A DNA stretch of 24,351 nucleotides from JAXHTH01 sp034211115 (GTDB lineage: Bacteria; Planctomycetota; Phycisphaerae; Phycisphaerales; SM1A02), in the NCBI GenBank assembly GCA_034211115.1, contig JAXHTH010000292.1, positions 1 through 24,351 of the forward strand, read 5' to 3'. The notes beneath the pieces are model-generated. The model was not told where the DNA came from. It saw nothing but the letters and a program-made list of their open reading frames with translations, and did no database searches. Position numbers and translations under genes: made by a program. Below, piece by piece: positions 23,180 through 24,351 of this stretch (the first letter of the stretch is position 1; every line of letters begins with the position of its first letter).

Positions 23180-24351
23180 ATGAACGCGACAGGCATGTTT
23201 GCGCTGACTGCAGCCGCGATCCTGACGTCCGCCGCGGCGGGCGATGATCTCTCCGCCCCCGGTCCGTTCGAGGCGGGCTGGACGCGGGTGCAGGTCACGC
23301 GGCCGGATAACTCCACCTTCGACGCCACGCTGTACTATCCCGCCACGACCGGCAGCGCGGAGGCGCCCTATGACGGCGCCGGCGCGCCCTATCCGGCCGT
23401 CTCCTTCGGGCACGGATTCCTCCAGCCGGTCTCGCAGTATCACTCCACGCTCAGCCATCTCGCGACGTGGGGGTACTTCGCCATCGCCTCCCAGTCCAAC
23501 GGCGGTCTCTTTCCCGATCACGAGCAGTTCGCCGGCGATCTCAATCTCTGCCTGACGTGGCTGGAGGAACAGAACGCCGACGCCGGATCGCCGCTGTACG
23601 AGCAGGTCGCCGTCACGTGCTTCGGTCTGTCCGGCCACTCGATGGGAGGCGGAGCGAGCATTCTCGCGACCGCGATGGATTCGCGTATCGTCGCGCTTGC
23701 CAACCTTGCCGCGGCCGAGACGAACCCGTCCGCGATCGACGCGATGGACCAGATCATGATTCCCGTGCGGCTCATCAGCGGCAGCGATGATGCGATCGTC
23801 CCGCCCGACCAGCACGGTCAGCTCATGTACGACAACGGCCATGCGCCCAAACAGCACCAGATCATCCAGGGCGGCTTCCACTGCGGCTTCGTCGATGAGT
23901 GGTTCTGGTTCTGCGACAGCGGCGATCTCACGCGCGAGGAGCAACTCGCCATCACTCGGCGGCTGCTCACGGAGTTCTTCAATCTCCACCTGAAAGATGC
24001 GCAGGATCTCTGGCGTGTCGTGTGGGGGCCGGAACTGGATGATGATCCGCTGGTCGAGACGCAGTTCGAGGCGGGGATCGTCGTGACGCCTCAGATGCAG
24101 GAGATCGAAGGCGGGGCGGGTGATGTCGTCTCCGCGTTTCTCGGTGTGCAGAACACATCCGATCGGCCGGACAGCTACGCGCTGCTCGCCGAAGATGTCG
24201 CGTGGAATGTCGAGATCGTCCCGCCGCAGATGCCGATGCTTCAGCCCGGCGAGGCGTTCGACTTTGAGGCGCAGATCGAGGTCCCGCCGGACGGTGAGGA
24301 TGTCGTCGAGATCATCAGCAGCGCGCGGTCCGATCTTGATGGCGCGACGCG
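23180..24351 (+). CDS. Secreted alpha/beta hydrolase (polyester-hydrolase/chlorophyllase-like), 3' end outside the window
   Basis: 390 complete codons are visible, with no stop before the window ends. A signal peptide (about 1-20, FALTAAAILTSAAA) is followed by an alpha/beta hydrolase domain of about 25-270. It contains the oxyanion segment SFGHGF (75-80), the nucleophile elbow GHSMGGGAS (S154), Asp in GSDDAIVPP (203 or 204) and His in GGFHCGF (H234). The serine-to-Asp and Asp-to-His spacings and the GHSMGGG motif match bacterial cutinase/PET-hydrolase-like and chlorophyllase-type esterases. After about 290 an Asp/Glu- and Val-rich beta-sandwich-like region begins (VQNTSDRPDSYALLAED, then LQPGEAFDFEAQIEVP), resembling CARDB/NEW3-type accessory domains. 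AGGAG about 8 bases upstream fixes the ATG. The substrate is unknown; an extracellular ester or polyester is the best guess. Confidence 0.8.
   Translation, partial: MNATGMFALTAAAILTSAAAGDDLSAPGPFEAGWTRVQVTRPDNSTFDATLYYPATTGSAEAPYDGAGAPYPAVSFGHGFLQPVSQYHSTLSHLATWGYFAIASQSNGGLFPDHEQFAGDLNLCLTWLEEQNADAGSPLYEQVAVTCFGLSGHSMGGGASILATAMDSRIVALANLAAAETNPSAIDAMDQIMIPVRLISGSDDAIVPPDQHGQLMYDNGHAPKQHQIIQGGFHCGFVDEWFWFCDSGDLTREEQLAITRRLLTEFFNLHLKDAQDLWRVVWGPELDDDPLVETQFEAGIVVTPQMQEIEGGAGDVVSAFLGVQNTSDRPDSYALLAEDVAWNVEIVPPQMPMLQPGEAFDFEAQIEVPPDGEDVVEIISSARSDLDGAT

Overview
The window is about two-thirds G+C and densely coded on both strands. Signal peptides, lipoboxes, a Tat signal and a predicted outer-membrane beta-barrel ending in Phe point to a diderm bacterium. 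Sucrose-phosphate-synthase-like enzymes, a large parallel beta-helix glycosidase, several alkaline-phosphatase-superfamily ectoenzymes and FecR/CHASE2 signalling together suggest a planctomycete, perhaps of the Phycisphaerae type. That taxonomic guess is inference. No rRNA, tRNA, CRISPR, insertion sequence or phage gene was seen.

Region 1 (1-4294) is a nucleotide-sugar/disaccharide locus. It holds the C-terminus of a sucrose-phosphate-phosphatase-like HAD enzyme, a GT4 synthase, a translationally coupled HIT-superfamily (HxHxQ) nucleotidyl enzyme and, convergent to these, a second SPS-like GT4 synthase. It probably makes and recycles sucrose or a related phosphorylated disaccharide.

Region 2 (4295-12107) begins with a 533-base gap without a gene. 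An envelope and signalling series on the plus strand follows: beta-barrel protein, overlapping lipoprotein, secreted FecR-domain protein, CHASE2-adenylate cyclase, and an M42 metallopeptidase. A GAF-SpoIIE/PP2C phosphatase converges on it (12255-13595, minus).

Region 3 (13829-15976) is a secreted GH141-like beta-helix protein, divergent from the phosphatase.

Region 4 (15990-23033) is the most unusual part. A four-gene minus-strand operon encodes two tandem paralogous type I phosphodiesterase-like ectoenzymes, one membrane anchored and one with a Tat/lipoprotein signal. It continues with a 63-residue ribbon-helix-helix-like protein and a three-TM membrane protein whose layout recalls EMC3/Oxa1-type insertases. 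Divergent from it is a sulfatase-fold lipoprotein with Thr at the position of the usual formylglycine Cys. The small protein and this lipoprotein end in similar short motifs (LRGLGYIE and LESLGYLGG).

Region 5 (23180 to the end) is a secreted alpha/beta hydrolase with a polyester-hydrolase-like nucleophile elbow. It runs off the window.
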